NCBI RefSeq assembly: GCF_029714365.1
Contig: NZ_CP121659.1
Span: forward strand, 3,185,001 to 3,249,000
Source: Sinorhizobium terangae
GTDB lineage: Bacteria; Pseudomonadota; Alphaproteobacteria; Rhizobiales; Rhizobiaceae
Direction of reading: 5' to 3'
Length of the DNA: 64,000 nt
How positions within the stretch are numbered: the stretch's first letter is position 1; each line of letters opens with the position of its first letter. Under the pieces are notes generated by a model, which worked only from the letters and a program-made list of their open reading frames with translations, had not been told where the DNA came from and did no database searches. The position numbers and the translations under genes are program-made. Below, in pieces: positions 55,682 through 64,000 of the stretch.

Positions 55682-57406
55682 ATGCGACGGCATCTTCTAA
55701 CGACGACGGCAGCCATGCTGCTGGCTCTCACCGGGTCGGCCTACGCCGGCATGGATGAGGCAAAGGCGTTCCTGGACAAGGAAATCGGCGACCTCTCGTC
55801 GCTCGACCGCGCCGCCCAGGAAGCGGAAATGCAATGGTTCATCGATGCGGCAAAGCCCTTTGCCGGCATGGAAATCAAGGTCGTCTCCGAAACGATCACC
55901 ACCCATGAATATGAATCGAAGACCCTCGCCAAGGCGTTCTCTGACATTACTGGCATCAAGATCACCCACGACCTGATCGGCGAAGGCGACGTCGTCGAAA
56001 AGCTGCAGACGCAGATGCAGTCCGGTGAAAACGTCTATGACGCCTACATCAACGACTCGGATCTGATCGGTACCCATTGGCGCTACCAGCAGGCCCGCAG
56101 CCTGACCGATTTCATGGCGAACGAGGGCAAGGACGTCACCAACCCCAACCTCGACATTGATGACTTTATCGGCAAGTCCTTTACCACAGCCCCGGACGGC
56201 AAGCTCTACCAGCTCCCCGACCAGCAGTTCGCGAACCTCTACTGGTTCCGCTACGACTGGTTCAACGATCCGAAAATCCAGGAAGAGTTCAAGGCCAAGT
56301 ACGGCTACGACCTCGGCGTTCCGGTCAACTGGTCGGCCTACGAGGACATCGCCGAGTTCTTCAATGGCCGCGAGATCGACGGCAAGAAGGTCTACGGCCA
56401 CATGGATTACGGCAAGAAGGACCCGTCGCTCGGCTGGCGCTTCACCGACGCCTGGCTGTCAATGGCCGGCAACGGCGACAAGGGCATCCCGAACGGCAAG
56501 CCGGTGGACGAGTGGGGCATCAGGGTCGACGAGAACTCGCGCCCCGTCGGATCCTGCGTTGCGCGCGGCGGTGACACCAACGGCCCGGCGTCGGTCTATG
56601 CCATTCAGAAGTATCTCGACTGGCTGAAGGCCTATGCTCCGGCGGCCGCCCAGGGCATGACCTTCTCGGAATCCGGTCCGGTTCCTTCGCAGGGTGAAAT
56701 CGCCCAGCAGATGTTCACCTATACGGCGTTCACCGCGGACTTCGTGAAGCAGGGCCTGCCGGTGGTGAACGAGGACGGCACGCCGAAGTGGCGTTTTGCC
56801 CCGAGCCCGCACGGCGTCTACTGGAAGGACGGCATGAAGCTCGGCTATCAGGACGCCGGCTCCTGGACGATCCTGAAATCCACGCCGGACGACCGCGCCA
56901 AGGCCGCCTGGCTCTACGCGCAGTTCGTGACCTCCAAGACCGTGGACGTGAAAAAGAGCCATGTCGGTCTCACCTTCATCCGCCAGTCGACGCTCGATCA
57001 TCCGAGCTTCACAGAGCGCGCACCGAAGCTCGGCGGCCTGATCGAGTTCTACCGCTCACCGGCCCGCCTGCAGTGGTCGCCGACCGGCACGAACGTGCCT
57101 GACTATCCGAAGCTGGCCCAGCTCTGGTGGCAGGCGATCGGTGACGCGTCTTCCGGTGCCAAGACCGCGCAGGAGGCCATGGACTCGCTTTGCGCCGAGC
57201 AGGAAAAGGTGCTGCAGCGCCTCGAACGCGCCGGCATCCAGGGCGACATCGGCCCGAAGCTCGCCGAAGAGCACGACCTCGAATACTGGAACGCGGAAGC
57301 CGTCAAGGCCGGCAACCTCGCTCCACAGCTGAAGGTCGAGAACGAGAAGGAAAAGCCGATGACCGTCAACTATGACGAACTGGTCAAGAGCTGGCAGACG
57401 AACTAA
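55682..57406 (+). CDS. glpV: Glycerol ABC transporter substrate-binding protein GlpV
   Basis: A 574-aa periplasmic binding protein, longer than most CUT1 binding proteins. The signal peptide MRRHLLTTTAAMLLALTGSAYAGMD is cleaved near residue 22. The body has the two-lobe fold with KVVSETITTHEYESKTLAKAF and NVYDAYINDSDLIGTHWRYQQARSLTDFMA in the first lobe. It follows glpU by 81 bases and has a GGGAGGAA ribosome site. A hairpin follows the stop codon at 57420. Confidence 0.93.
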   Translation: MRRHLLTTTAAMLLALTGSAYAGMDEAKAFLDKEIGDLSSLDRAAQEAEMQWFIDAAKPFAGMEIKVVSETITTHEYESKTLAKAFSDITGIKITHDLIGEGDVVEKLQTQMQSGENVYDAYINDSDLIGTHWRYQQARSLTDFMANEGKDVTNPNLDIDDFIGKSFTTAPDGKLYQLPDQQFANLYWFRYDWFNDPKIQEEFKAKYGYDLGVPVNWSAYEDIAEFFNGREIDGKKVYGHMDYGKKDPSLGWRFTDAWLSMAGNGDKGIPNGKPVDEWGIRVDENSRPVGSCVARGGDTNGPASVYAIQKYLDWLKAYAPAAAQGMTFSESGPVPSQGEIAQQMFTYTAFTADFVKQGLPVVNEDGTPKWRFAPSPHGVYWKDGMKLGYQDAGSWTILKSTPDDRAKAAWLYAQFVTSKTVDVKKSHVGLTFIRQSTLDHPSFTERAPKLGGLIEFYRSPARLQWSPTGTNVPDYPKLAQLWWQAIGDASSGAKTAQEAMDSLCAEQEKVLQRLERAGIQGDIGPKLAEEHDLEYWNAEAVKAGNLAPQLKVENEKEKPMTVNYDELVKSWQTN

Positions 57407-57419
57407 GCCTCCCAAGGCA

Positions 57420-57447
57420 GGTGCCGTCCGAATTTTCGGGCGGCGCC
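57420..57447. terminator. Hairpin after glpV, possible terminator
   Basis: GGTGCCGTCCGAA (57420-57432) and TTCGGGCGGCGCC (57435-57447) form a 13-base stem with two G-T pairs, closing on AATT. No T-run follows, so termination would be weak or Rho-assisted. It is 13 bases after the glpV stop and marks the end of the glycerol operon. Confidence 0.45.
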
Positions 57448-57613
57448 ACGACATCTGGAGATGCGGCGCCGGGGCTGGAAACAGCTCCGGCTTTCGTTTG
57501 ATGAAGAAGCAGGCACTCTATCCCATCCAGGCCGGGCGGGGCGCGTCTTACAACGGCAAGTATCCGGAGACGAATGGATAAAATAAGCAATCGGGAGGTA
57601 GCAGATCGACCGT

Positions 57614-57744
57614 ATTACCGCTGATCAACCGAAAACTGTTTCCCCTTTTTCAATAAGGTAATGCCTCGCCGTCGCTGCCATAGTTTGCCACCTGCCTTAT
57701 GAAGGGGCGGGAATACATGCAAAGGTATTGGAGGAGATTACCTT
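57614..57744 (+). promoter_or_regulatory. Leader with alternative pairings before the nucleobase permease
   Basis: AAGGTAAT at 57656-57663 can pair with ATTACCTT at 57737-57744, which contains the end of the ribosome site and the TTG start codon. Its GGTAAT core can also pair with ATTACC at 57615-57620. The two are mutually exclusive, as in a riboswitch or attenuator. The region is part of the 336-base gap after glpV; no gene is seen in it. Structure and ligand are not known. Confidence 0.35.
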
Positions 57745-59215
57745 GGCAAACAACGCAGACGAAACTGTACGACATACGCGGCCGGAAGACGAGAATCTCG
57801 GCATCGGTGCCAATCTGGCCTATGGCCTGCAACATGTTCTGACGATGTATGGCGGCATCGTCGCCGTACCGCTGATCCTGGGCCAGGCGGCAGGCCTCAG
57901 CTCCAGCGACGTCGGCCTGCTGATCACCGCCTCTCTTTTCGCCGGCGGCCTCGCCACCATCCTGCAAACCATCGGCCTGCCGTTTTTTGGAAGCCGGCTG
58001 CCGCTGGTCCAGGGCGTTTCCTTCTCGGGCGTTGCGACGATGATTGCCATTTCCGGCAGTGGCGGCATCGAGTCGGTGCTCGGGGCCGTCATGGCCGCGT
58101 CGCTGATCGGACTTCTGATCACACCCGTCTTCTCGCGGATCACCCGTTTCTTCCCGCCGCTCGTGACCGGCATCGTGATCACCACCATCGGCTTGACTCT
58201 GATGCCCGTCGCCGCCCGCTGGGCTATGGGAGGCAACAGTGCTGCGCCGGACTTCGGCAGCCCGGCCAACATCCAGCTCGCGGCGACAACGCTCGTAATC
58301 GTGCTCCTGCTCAGCAAGCTTGGCAGCGCATCGATCTCAAGGCTGTCGATCCTGATTGCGCTCTTTATAGGCACCGTCATTGCCTATTTCGCCGGCATGA
58401 CCGATTTCACGAAGGTGGCCGAGGGGCCGCTCTTCTCCCTTCCGACTGTGTTCCATTTCGGCTATCCGACCTTCGAGATCGCAGCGGTCGTCTCTATGTT
58501 CATCGTCATCATGGTGACCCTGGTCGAGACTTCGGCGGACATTCTCGCCGTCGGCGAAATCATCGAAACCAAAGTGGATTCGCGTCGCCTGGGCGACGGC
58601 CTCAGGGCGGACATGCTTTCCAGCCTCATCGCGCCGGTCTTCGGCTCCTTCACCCAAAGTGCCTTTGCCCAGAATGTCGGGCTGGTGGCCGTCACGGGCG
58701 TGAAGAGCCGCTACGTGGTGGCGACAGGCGGCATGTTCCTGGTGGCGCTCGGCTTGCTGCCGGTCATGGGCCGCGTCGTCGCGGCGGTTCCAAGCGCCGT
58801 GCTCGGCGGCGCCGGCATCGTGCTCTTCGGCACGGTCGCCGCCAGCGGCATCCGGACGCTCTCCAAGGTCGACTACAACAACAATATGAACCTGGTCATC
58901 GTCGCCACGTCCATCGGCTTCGGCATGATCCCGATCGCCTCTCCCGGCTTCTACGAGCACTTCCCGGCCTGGGTCGCAACGATCTTCCACTCCGGCATCA
59001 GCTCCGCCGCGCTGATGGCAATCAGCCTCAACCTGATCTTCAACCACCTGACGGTCGGGAACTCCGACCAGCAGTCGGTGTTCGTTGCCGGAACGGAACG
59101 TACGCTCCGGTATCAGGACATCGCACGGCTTCACGACGGCGACTATTTCCTCAACGGCAAGCTCTACGATGCAAAAGGCATCGAGGTGCCCGTGATCGCT
59201 TCCGAGGCGCACTGA
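57743..59215 (+). CDS. NCS2-family nucleobase permease (uracil/xanthine type)
   Basis: A 490-aa symporter with about fourteen hydrophobic segments. The NCS2 signature is QNVGLVAVTGVKSR and the substrate region holds LVETSADILAVGEI, closer to purine than to uracil carriers. The start is TTG at 57743, six bases after GGAGGAG; a TTG at 57728 would place that sequence inside the protein. It takes up a nucleobase with protons or sodium. It precedes a deaminase-fold gene, separated by a strong palindrome. Its leader has possible regulatory pairing. Confidence 0.9.
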   Translation: MANNADETVRHTRPEDENLGIGANLAYGLQHVLTMYGGIVAVPLILGQAAGLSSSDVGLLITASLFAGGLATILQTIGLPFFGSRLPLVQGVSFSGVATMIAISGSGGIESVLGAVMAASLIGLLITPVFSRITRFFPPLVTGIVITTIGLTLMPVAARWAMGGNSAAPDFGSPANIQLAATTLVIVLLLSKLGSASISRLSILIALFIGTVIAYFAGMTDFTKVAEGPLFSLPTVFHFGYPTFEIAAVVSMFIVIMVTLVETSADILAVGEIIETKVDSRRLGDGLRADMLSSLIAPVFGSFTQSAFAQNVGLVAVTGVKSRYVVATGGMFLVALGLLPVMGRVVAAVPSAVLGGAGIVLFGTVAASGIRTLSKVDYNNNMNLVIVATSIGFGMIPIASPGFYEHFPAWVATIFHSGISSAALMAISLNLIFNHLTVGNSDQQSVFVAGTERTLRYQDIARLHDGDYFLNGKLYDAKGIEVPVIASEAH

Positions 59216-59240
59216 ACATCCACGCTCTCGCCGGCGCTTA

Positions 59241-59282
59241 CATCTTGGTCGGCGTCGGTTGGAACCGACGCCGACCAAGATG
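59241..59282. repeat. Perfect 42-base palindrome
   Basis: Arms of 20 bases (59241-59260 and 59263-59282) are exact complements around a GG centre. The left arm begins CATCTTGGTCGG and the right arm ends CCGACCAAGATG. No T-run follows on either strand. It lies 25 bases after the permease stop and 31 bases before the deaminase start. Confidence 0.85.
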
Positions 59283-59313
59283 CCGGACACGCACCCAATC
59301 AAGGAAGAACTGC

Positions 59314-59919
59314 ATGACACAAGAAAGCGAAATGCTGCCCTTGCTCGACGCACTGCTGACGACAATGGAGCGCGGGATCATCCCTGCAACGGAGGCCGGA
59401 GTGGCGGCCGGCAACAAGGTCTTCGGCGCCGCCCTGCTCAAGAAGTCGGATTTGTCGATCGTTCTCGTCGAGACCAACAACGAAACCGAGAATCCGCTCT
59501 GGCACGGCGAAGTGCATACCTTGAAGCGGTTCTACGAAATGGCGGGATCCGACCGCCCCGACGCGCGCGAACTCATCTTCCTGTCGACGCACGAGCCCTG
59601 CTCCATGTGCCTCTCAGCGATCACCTGGGCAGGTTTCGACAATTTCTACTATTTCTTCAGTCACGAGGATTCGCGAGATGCTTTTTCCATCCCGCACGAC
59701 CTCAGGATCCTGAAGGAGGTCTTTACGCTGGAGCCCGGCGGCTACAACAGGACGAATGCCTTCTGGAAAGGCCAATCGATCCCGGATCTGATCGCCAGTC
59801 TTCCCGAGTCCGATCGCGTGTCTCTCGAAAAGCGCGCCCAGGCAATCGGCAGGAAATACGCTGAGCTGTCTGCCACGTATCAGGCCAGCAAGGGGGAGAA
59901 CGCCATTCCGCTGAACTAA
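59314..59919 (+). CDS. Cytidine/deoxycytidylate deaminase-fold protein
   Basis: A 201-aa zinc enzyme of the cytidine deaminase-like superfamily. The zinc ligands are His64 with the proton-shuttle Glu66 in WHGEVHT, and Cys96 and Cys99 in STHEPCSMCLSAI. The C-terminal half (RILKEVFTLEPGGYNRTNAFWKGQ) is not that of TadA or known nucleoside deaminases that I recognise. It starts at 59314 after AAGGAAGAAC. Beside a nucleobase permease, it may deaminate a base such as guanine or cytosine; that is inference. Confidence 0.8.
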   Translation: MTQESEMLPLLDALLTTMERGIIPATEAGVAAGNKVFGAALLKKSDLSIVLVETNNETENPLWHGEVHTLKRFYEMAGSDRPDARELIFLSTHEPCSMCLSAITWAGFDNFYYFFSHEDSRDAFSIPHDLRILKEVFTLEPGGYNRTNAFWKGQSIPDLIASLPESDRVSLEKRAQAIGRKYAELSATYQASKGENAIPLN

Positions 59920-60084
59920 GCGGCTTCCGCAATCAGGCCTCAGCGCAGTCGCAGCGGCTTTTGAAAGGATCTCCCCTCCTCGGGGAGACCTCCGCAAAAT
60001 GCATCACATTTCGATCGGGACCGAAGCATCCACTGTCCGACGATGCTAAAAGAGCGGCCTGGACCTGCTTCAAGGATGGACTTG

Positions 60085-61005
60085 ATGACCGCTGCCGCCA
60101 AAATAAACATCGCCGTCGAACTCTTGCTTCTTCTCGCGCTTGCGACCCTCTGGGGCGCCTCCTACACTTTCATCAAGATCGGGGTTGAAACCATTCCACC
60201 GGTGACGCTGATTGCAGCGCGCACCCTGCTCGCCGGCGCAATTCTCCTGGCAGTGATCGGATGGCGCGGCCTCTCGTTGCCCTGTGACACGGCCACCTTG
60301 AAGCGTTTTCTGTTCCAGGCCTGCCTCAACAGCGTCGTTCCGTTCACACTGATTGCCTGGGCTGAGCGGACGATCGACGTTGGCGTGGCGGTGATCCTCA
60401 ACTCCACCACGCCCATCTTCGCCTTCCTTTTGACGGCTCTGATCACCCGGCACGAACCCGTTACTGCCCGCAAATTCGTGGGCGTCATTGCGGGTCTCAC
60501 CGGCATCAGCCTGATCATTGGGCTCGAAGCCTTTAGCGGCATCGGCGATCAGCTCATCCCGCAGCTTGCCGTTATTCTTGCAACCATCTGCTATGCGGGC
60601 GCGGCAATCTTCGGGAAGAATTTCAAGGGGCTGGATCCGATGATACCCGCCGCAGGGTCGCTTCTCGCCGGCGCGATCTTGCTCGTCCCGACGAGCCTGG
60701 TCATCGATCGGCCCTGGACGCTCAACCCCTCGCCCGAATCGCTGATCGCGCTCGTCTGCCTGTCAGCCTTCTCAACGGCACTCGCCTTCGTCATCTATTT
60801 CCGCCTGATCCACACGCTCGGATCCGTCGGCACGACGGCACAGGCCTATGTCCGCGTTCCGATCGGCGTTGCCATCGGAGTCCTGTTCCTTGGCGAAACT
60901 CTACCGACAACCGCGTGGATCGGCCTCTGCTGCGTTATCGCCGGCGTCGCCGCCATGACTATACCGGCGCGCCAACGCGCAGCGGCGGCCGAAGCCCAAG
61001 GGTAA
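60085..61005 (+). CDS. DMT-superfamily transporter (EamA domains)
   Basis: A 306-aa membrane protein with ten predicted helices and two EamA halves (LATLWGASYTFIKIGVETIPPVTLIAARTLLAGA in the first, ILATICYAGAAIFGKNF and VPIGVAIGVLFLGETLP in the second). Members export amino acids or metabolites. The ATG at 60085 has AAGGA eight bases upstream; ATGs at 60076 and 60043 are alternatives. It converges with the mur gene, with seven bases between, so terminators must overlap coding sequence. The substrate is unknown. Confidence 0.88.
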   Translation: MTAAAKINIAVELLLLLALATLWGASYTFIKIGVETIPPVTLIAARTLLAGAILLAVIGWRGLSLPCDTATLKRFLFQACLNSVVPFTLIAWAERTIDVGVAVILNSTTPIFAFLLTALITRHEPVTARKFVGVIAGLTGISLIIGLEAFSGIGDQLIPQLAVILATICYAGAAIFGKNFKGLDPMIPAAGSLLAGAILLVPTSLVIDRPWTLNPSPESLIALVCLSAFSTALAFVIYFRLIHTLGSVGTTAQAYVRVPIGVAIGVLFLGETLPTTAWIGLCCVIAGVAAMTIPARQRAAAAEAQG

Positions 61006-61012
61006 TCCTTGG

Positions 61013-61441
61013 TCAATCCTTGCGCTTCCGGCAATAAAGCTCCAGCCGGTGGCGCACCAGATCGTAGCCGAGCTCGGCGGCGATCTCCGCCTGCAACTGC
61101 TCGATCTTGTCCGAGCGAAACTCGATCACCGCGCCGGTATCGATGTCGATCAGATGGTCGTGATGCGGGGCGTCGGCCGTCTCGAATCGAGCGGTTGCGT
61201 TCTCGAAGGCATGCCGCTGCACGACCCCCTGCTGCTCCAGTGCCGATAGGGTCCGGTAGACGGTCGAGAGCGACACCGTCGCATCGATTTCCTTCGCGCG
61301 CCGGTGTAATTCGCTGGCATCGGGATGATCCTCGGCCTCGGCCAGAATCTTAAGGATTGCAGCGCGTTGGCGGGTAACGCGCACGCCGCCGTCCCGCAGG
61401 ATTCCTTCCAGTTCCTTGATCCGATTCTTGCTTTGTCTCAT
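61013..61441 (-). CDS. mur: Fur-family manganese uptake regulator Mur
   Basis: A 142-aa Fur-family repressor. The helix-turn-helix is VRVTRQRAAILKILAEAEDHPDASELHRRAKEI...STVYRTLSALEQQGVV. The metal region HHDHLIDIDTG (93-103) is present, but the CxxC zinc pair of classical Fur is absent, which is typical of rhizobial Fur/Mur proteins. Its divergent neighbour is sitABC, and a perfect palindrome lies between them, so the role as a manganese-responsive repressor follows from context and known rhizobial biology. In rhizobia, iron control is largely by RirA. Confidence 0.9.
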   Translation of the reverse strand: MRQSKNRIKELEGILRDGGVRVTRQRAAILKILAEAEDHPDASELHRRAKEIDATVSLSTVYRTLSALEQQGVVQRHAFENATARFETADAPHHDHLIDIDTGAVIEFRSDKIEQLQAEIAAELGYDLVRHRLELYCRKRKD

Positions 61442-61484
61442 TAGCCGACACTAGCCAAGGGCGACCTGTTTGAAAATAGCTAGT

Positions 61485-61505
61485 TGCAAATGGTTCTCAT
61501 TTGCA
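61485..61505. promoter_or_regulatory. Mur-box palindrome and sitA promoter
   Basis: TGCAAATG and CATTTGCA are exact inverted arms with a 5-base spacer. Directly downstream are -35 TTGACT (61506-61511) and -10 TACCCA (61529-61534) with 17-base spacing. The box is 71 bases before the sitA start and 44 bases before the mur start, so it could control both. Manganese-responsive elements of this form are known before rhizobial sitA. Confidence 0.75.
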
Positions 61506-61575
61506 TTGACTTATGCAGGTCATTCGCCTACCCATAGTGTCGGATGACATCGACGCTGGTTCTAAGGAGTAATGG

Positions 61576-62481
61576 ATGATCGATCGCACGAGGCGCATGA
61601 TATTGGCGGCAGCAGCGGCGGCGGCCGCCTTTTCCTTCATTCCCGGCGCGGCGCTGGCCCAGGAAAAATTCAAGGCTGTCACCACCTTCACGGTCATTGC
61701 CGACATGGCGCAGAATGTCGCGGGCGACGCGGCAATCGTCGAATCGATCACCAAGCCTGGCGCAGAGATCCACAACTACCAGCCGACGCCGCGCGACATC
61801 CTGAAAGCGCACGACGCCAAGCTCATTCTCTGGAACGGGCTGAACCTGGAACTCTGGTTTGAAAAGTTCTTCCAGAACTTCGATGACATTCCCGGCGTCG
61901 TCGTCTCGGAAGGCGTCGAGCCTATGGGGATCGCGGAGGGTCCGTATACCGGCAAGCCGAATCCGCATGCCTGGATGTCGCCCTCGGCAGCACTGATTTA
62001 TGTCGACAACATCCGCGACGCCTTCGTGAAATTCGACCCTCAGAACGCCGAAACCTACAAGGCGAATGCCGAGGCCTATAAGCAGAAGATCGAGGCGGCT
62101 GTCGCGCCGATCCGGGCCGAACTCGAGAAGATCCCGGCGGAAAAGCGCTGGCTCGTCTCGAGCGAGGGCGCCTTCAGCTACCTGATCCGCGACTTCGGCA
62201 TGAAGGAACTTTATCTCTGGCCGATCAATGCCGATCAGCAGGGCACGCCGCAGCAGGTGCGCAAGGTGATCGACGCGGTCCGTGCCAACAACATTCCGGT
62301 GGTCTTTTCCGAGAGCACGATCTCGCCGGATCCGGCGGAACAGGTGGCGCGGGAAACCGGCGCGAGATATGGCGGTGTGCTCTACGTCGATTCCTTGAGC
62401 GAGGCCGATGGCCCGGTGCCGACCTACATTGATCTCCTGCGCGTCACCTCCGAAACGATCGCGAAAGGTCTTTCGCAATGA
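61576..62481 (+). CDS. sitA: Manganese ABC transporter substrate-binding protein SitA
   Basis: A 301-aa cluster A-I metal-binding protein. A signal peptide ends near ALAQ (residue 29). The four ligands of TroA/SitA proteins are visible: His66 ([12 protein letters not shown]), His131 (NPHAWMSP), Glu197 (SSEGAFSY) and Asp272 ([11 protein letters not shown]). The Glu and the lack of a His-rich loop favour manganese or iron over zinc. It captures Mn2+ in the periplasm for SitB and SitC. The gene overlaps sitB by four bases. Confidence 0.95.
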   Translation: MIDRTRRMILAAAAAAAAFSFIPGAALAQEKFKAVTTFTVIADMAQNVAGDAAIVESITKPGAEIHNYQPTPRDILKAHDAKLILWNGLNLELWFEKFFQNFDDIPGVVVSEGVEPMGIAEGPYTGKPNPHAWMSPSAALIYVDNIRDAFVKFDPQNAETYKANAEAYKQKIEAAVAPIRAELEKIPAEKRWLVSSEGAFSYLIRDFGMKELYLWPINADQQGTPQQVRKVIDAVRANNIPVVFSESTISPDPAEQVARETGARYGGVLYVDSLSEADGPVPTYIDLLRVTSETIAKGLSQ

Positions 62482-63407
62482 AACTTGAGGTAAAGGAACG
62501 CGCCGGGCCGGCGCCAGCTCCAACGGACGAGGGCAGCGGCATCCGCGTCCGCGGCGCCACCGTGACCTATCGCACCGGTCACCGGGCGCTTCGCGATGCT
62601 TCCTTCGGGATCCCGACCGGCACGATCGCAGCCCTCGTCGGGGTCAACGGCAGCGGCAAGTCGACCCTGTTCAAGGCAATCATGGGCTTCGTCCGGTTGG
62701 CGCAGGGCGAAATCTCGATCCTCGGGCTTCCCGTATCGGCGGCGCTGAAGCGAAACCTCGTCGCCTACGTGCCCCAGGCCGAGGAGGTCGACTGGAACTT
62801 CCCGGTTCTCGTCGAGGACGTGGTGATGATGGGCCGATACGGCCACATGAACATGCTTCGGATCCCGAAGAAAGCGGATCATGACGCGGTCGAGGCCGCA
62901 CTTGCGCGTGTCGGCATGAGCGATTTCCGCAAGCGCCAGATCGGCGAGCTTTCCGGTGGCCAGAAGAAACGCGTCTTCCTCGCCCGCGCTCTCGCCCAGG
63001 ACGGCCGCGTCATCCTGCTCGACGAGCCCTTTACCGGTGTCGACGTCAAGACTGAGGATGCGATCATCCGTCTGCTGATCGGCCTGCGCGACGAGGGGCG
63101 CGTGATGCTCGTCTCCACCCATAATCTCGGCAGCGTGCCGGAGTTCTGCGACAGCACCGTGCTTCTGAAGAACACGGTGCTCGCCTACGGACCGACGGCA
63201 ACCACGTTCACCCGCGAAAACCTCGAACTCGCCTTCGGCGGCGTGCTGCGCCACTTCGTGCTCGGCGGCGAGCATCTGCACGACGACGCCGACCCACGCC
63301 AGCTTGCCGTCATCAGCGACGACGAGCGCCCGCTCGTCATGTACGGCGCGCAGGGGCGCATGGTGACGCAGCCGGCAAAGCCCGAGAGCGAGGCGGACAG
63401 CGAATGA
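62478..63407 (+). CDS. sitB: Manganese ABC transporter ATP-binding protein SitB
   Basis: A 309-aa ATPase for manganese import. Walker A is [10 protein letters not shown], signature [17 protein letters not shown], Walker [13 protein letters not shown], and switch His in LVSTHNLG. N-terminal 20 and C-terminal 40 residues are extra to the domain. It overlaps sitA by four bases (ATGA) and sitC by four bases, so the three genes are coupled. Confidence 0.95.
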   Translation: MKLEVKERAGPAPAPTDEGSGIRVRGATVTYRTGHRALRDASFGIPTGTIAALVGVNGSGKSTLFKAIMGFVRLAQGEISILGLPVSAALKRNLVAYVPQAEEVDWNFPVLVEDVVMMGRYGHMNMLRIPKKADHDAVEAALARVGMSDFRKRQIGELSGGQKKRVFLARALAQDGRVILLDEPFTGVDVKTEDAIIRLLIGLRDEGRVMLVSTHNLGSVPEFCDSTVLLKNTVLAYGPTATTFTRENLELAFGGVLRHFVLGGEHLHDDADPRQLAVISDDERPLVMYGAQGRMVTQPAKPESEADSE

Positions 63408-64000
63408 TCGCCACCCTCGTCGAGCCGTTCACATACGGCTATATGCTGAATGCCATGTGGGTCAGCGCACTGGTCGGTGCGGTCTGCGCCTTCCTCTCGG
63501 CCTATCTCATGCTCAAGGGCTGGTCGCTGATCGGCGACGCGCTTTCCCACTCGATCGTGCCCGGGGTCGCCGGTGCCTATATGCTGGGGCTTCCTTTTTC
63601 GCTCGGCGCCTTCTTTTCTGGCGCCCTTGCCGCAGCCGCCATGCTGTTCCTGAACCAGCGCACGCGGCTGAAGGAGGACACGATCATCGGGCTGATCTTC
63701 ACGTCCTTCTTCGGCCTCGGCCTCTTCATGGTGTCGCTATCGCCGACCTCGGTGAACATCCAGACGATCGTGCTCGGCAACATCCTCGCCATCACCCCGG
63801 CCGACACGCTGCAGCTCGCAATCATCGGCGTCGTCTCGCTGGCGATCCTCTTCGCGAAATGGAAGGACCTGATGGTCACCTTCTTCGATGAGAGCCATGC
63901 CCGCTCAATCGGCATCAAGACGACCTTCCTGAAAGTGCTGTTCTTCACGCTCCTCTCGGCCTCCACCGTCGCCGCCCTTCAGACCGTCGGCGCCTTTCTC
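63404..64000 (+). CDS. sitC: Manganese ABC transporter permease SitC (5' part)
   Basis: The frame opens at ATG 63404, overlapping sitB by four bases, and runs off the window after 199 codons. The sequence [21 protein letters not shown] then SYLM-type helices ([30 protein letters not shown]) belong to the ABC-3 permease family. A loop [17 protein letters not shown] and [21 protein letters not shown] are typical of Sit/Mnt permeases. A second permease gene, sitD, is expected beyond the window end. Confidence 0.94.
   Translation, partial: MIATLVEPFTYGYMLNAMWVSALVGAVCAFLSAYLMLKGWSLIGDALSHSIVPGVAGAYMLGLPFSLGAFFSGALAAAAMLFLNQRTRLKEDTIIGLIFTSFFGLGLFMVSLSPTSVNIQTIVLGNILAITPADTLQLAIIGVVSLAILFAKWKDLMVTFFDESHARSIGIKTTFLKVLFFTLLSASTVAALQTVGAFL

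Noticed and set aside
57372..57581. A 69-codon frame after glpV
   Set aside because: It begins inside glpV, covers the hairpin at 57420 and has no ribosome site or family similarity.

Overview
The window looks like chromosome from a Rhizobiaceae bacterium, most likely Sinorhizobium/Ensifer. The basis is high GC throughout, the fdsGBA-fdhD-fdsD formate dehydrogenase operon, the rhizobial glycerol ABC set glpR-glpD-glpSTPQUV, a cysteine-poor Fur-type Mur next to sitABC, hemA of the aminolevulinate synthase type, and several RIME-like intergenic palindromic repeats. Gene order around metH, hemA, coxSLM, tamAB, the arginase genes and cheW resembles the S. meliloti chromosome as I remember it; this was not checked by search.

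Layout. 0-7 kb: the end of a branched-chain amino acid type ABC importer (binding protein tail, two ATPases, two permeases), then a GMC oxidoreductase and an aldehyde dehydrogenase, probably uptake and two-step oxidation of one substrate. 7-16 kb: metH with an AT-rich palindrome at its promoter; a sugar operon (ROK kinase, UPF0303, AGE-family isomerase); tRNA-Arg(CCT); and a MarR-MFS operon with the same palindrome before each gene. 16-24 kb: a META-MliC envelope protein, dxr, hemA with a FixK/FNR-type box, and a molybdenum hydroxylase operon (small-large-medium order, form II type). 24-35 kb: a small lipoprotein, an NAD-dependent formate dehydrogenase, TamA and a very large TamB carrying a 1434-bp tandem duplication that is identical over about 1.4 kb. 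35-40 kb: an APH(3')-like phosphotransferase, a VOC protein, an Lrp/AsnC regulator divergent from arginase and ornithine aminotransferase, and an isolated cheW. 40-48 kb: the molybdenum formate dehydrogenase operon with its LysR regulator and an SDR gene. 48-57.4 kb: the glycerol regulon. 57.7-61 kb: a nucleobase permease, a deaminase-fold protein and a DMT exporter. 61-64 kb: mur divergent from sitABC, with sitC running off the end.

How the genes work together. There is a one-carbon theme: two unrelated formate dehydrogenases and a CO-dehydrogenase-like molybdenum enzyme lie within 27 kb, and MetH draws on methyltetrahydrofolate. TamA and TamB form the envelope module. GlpR, GlpD and GlpSTPQUV form a glycerol uptake and oxidation module without a kinase in the window. 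Mur and SitABC form a manganese circuit with a visible operator.

The most notable observations are the TamB duplication, the complementary loss of ATPase motifs in GlpS and GlpT, the paired MarR palindromes, an OxyR-like palindrome before the fds operon, 11-bp phased TTCG repeats on the glpD promoter, and a possible alternative-pairing leader before the nucleobase permease. All calls come from reading the sequence; no database search was run.
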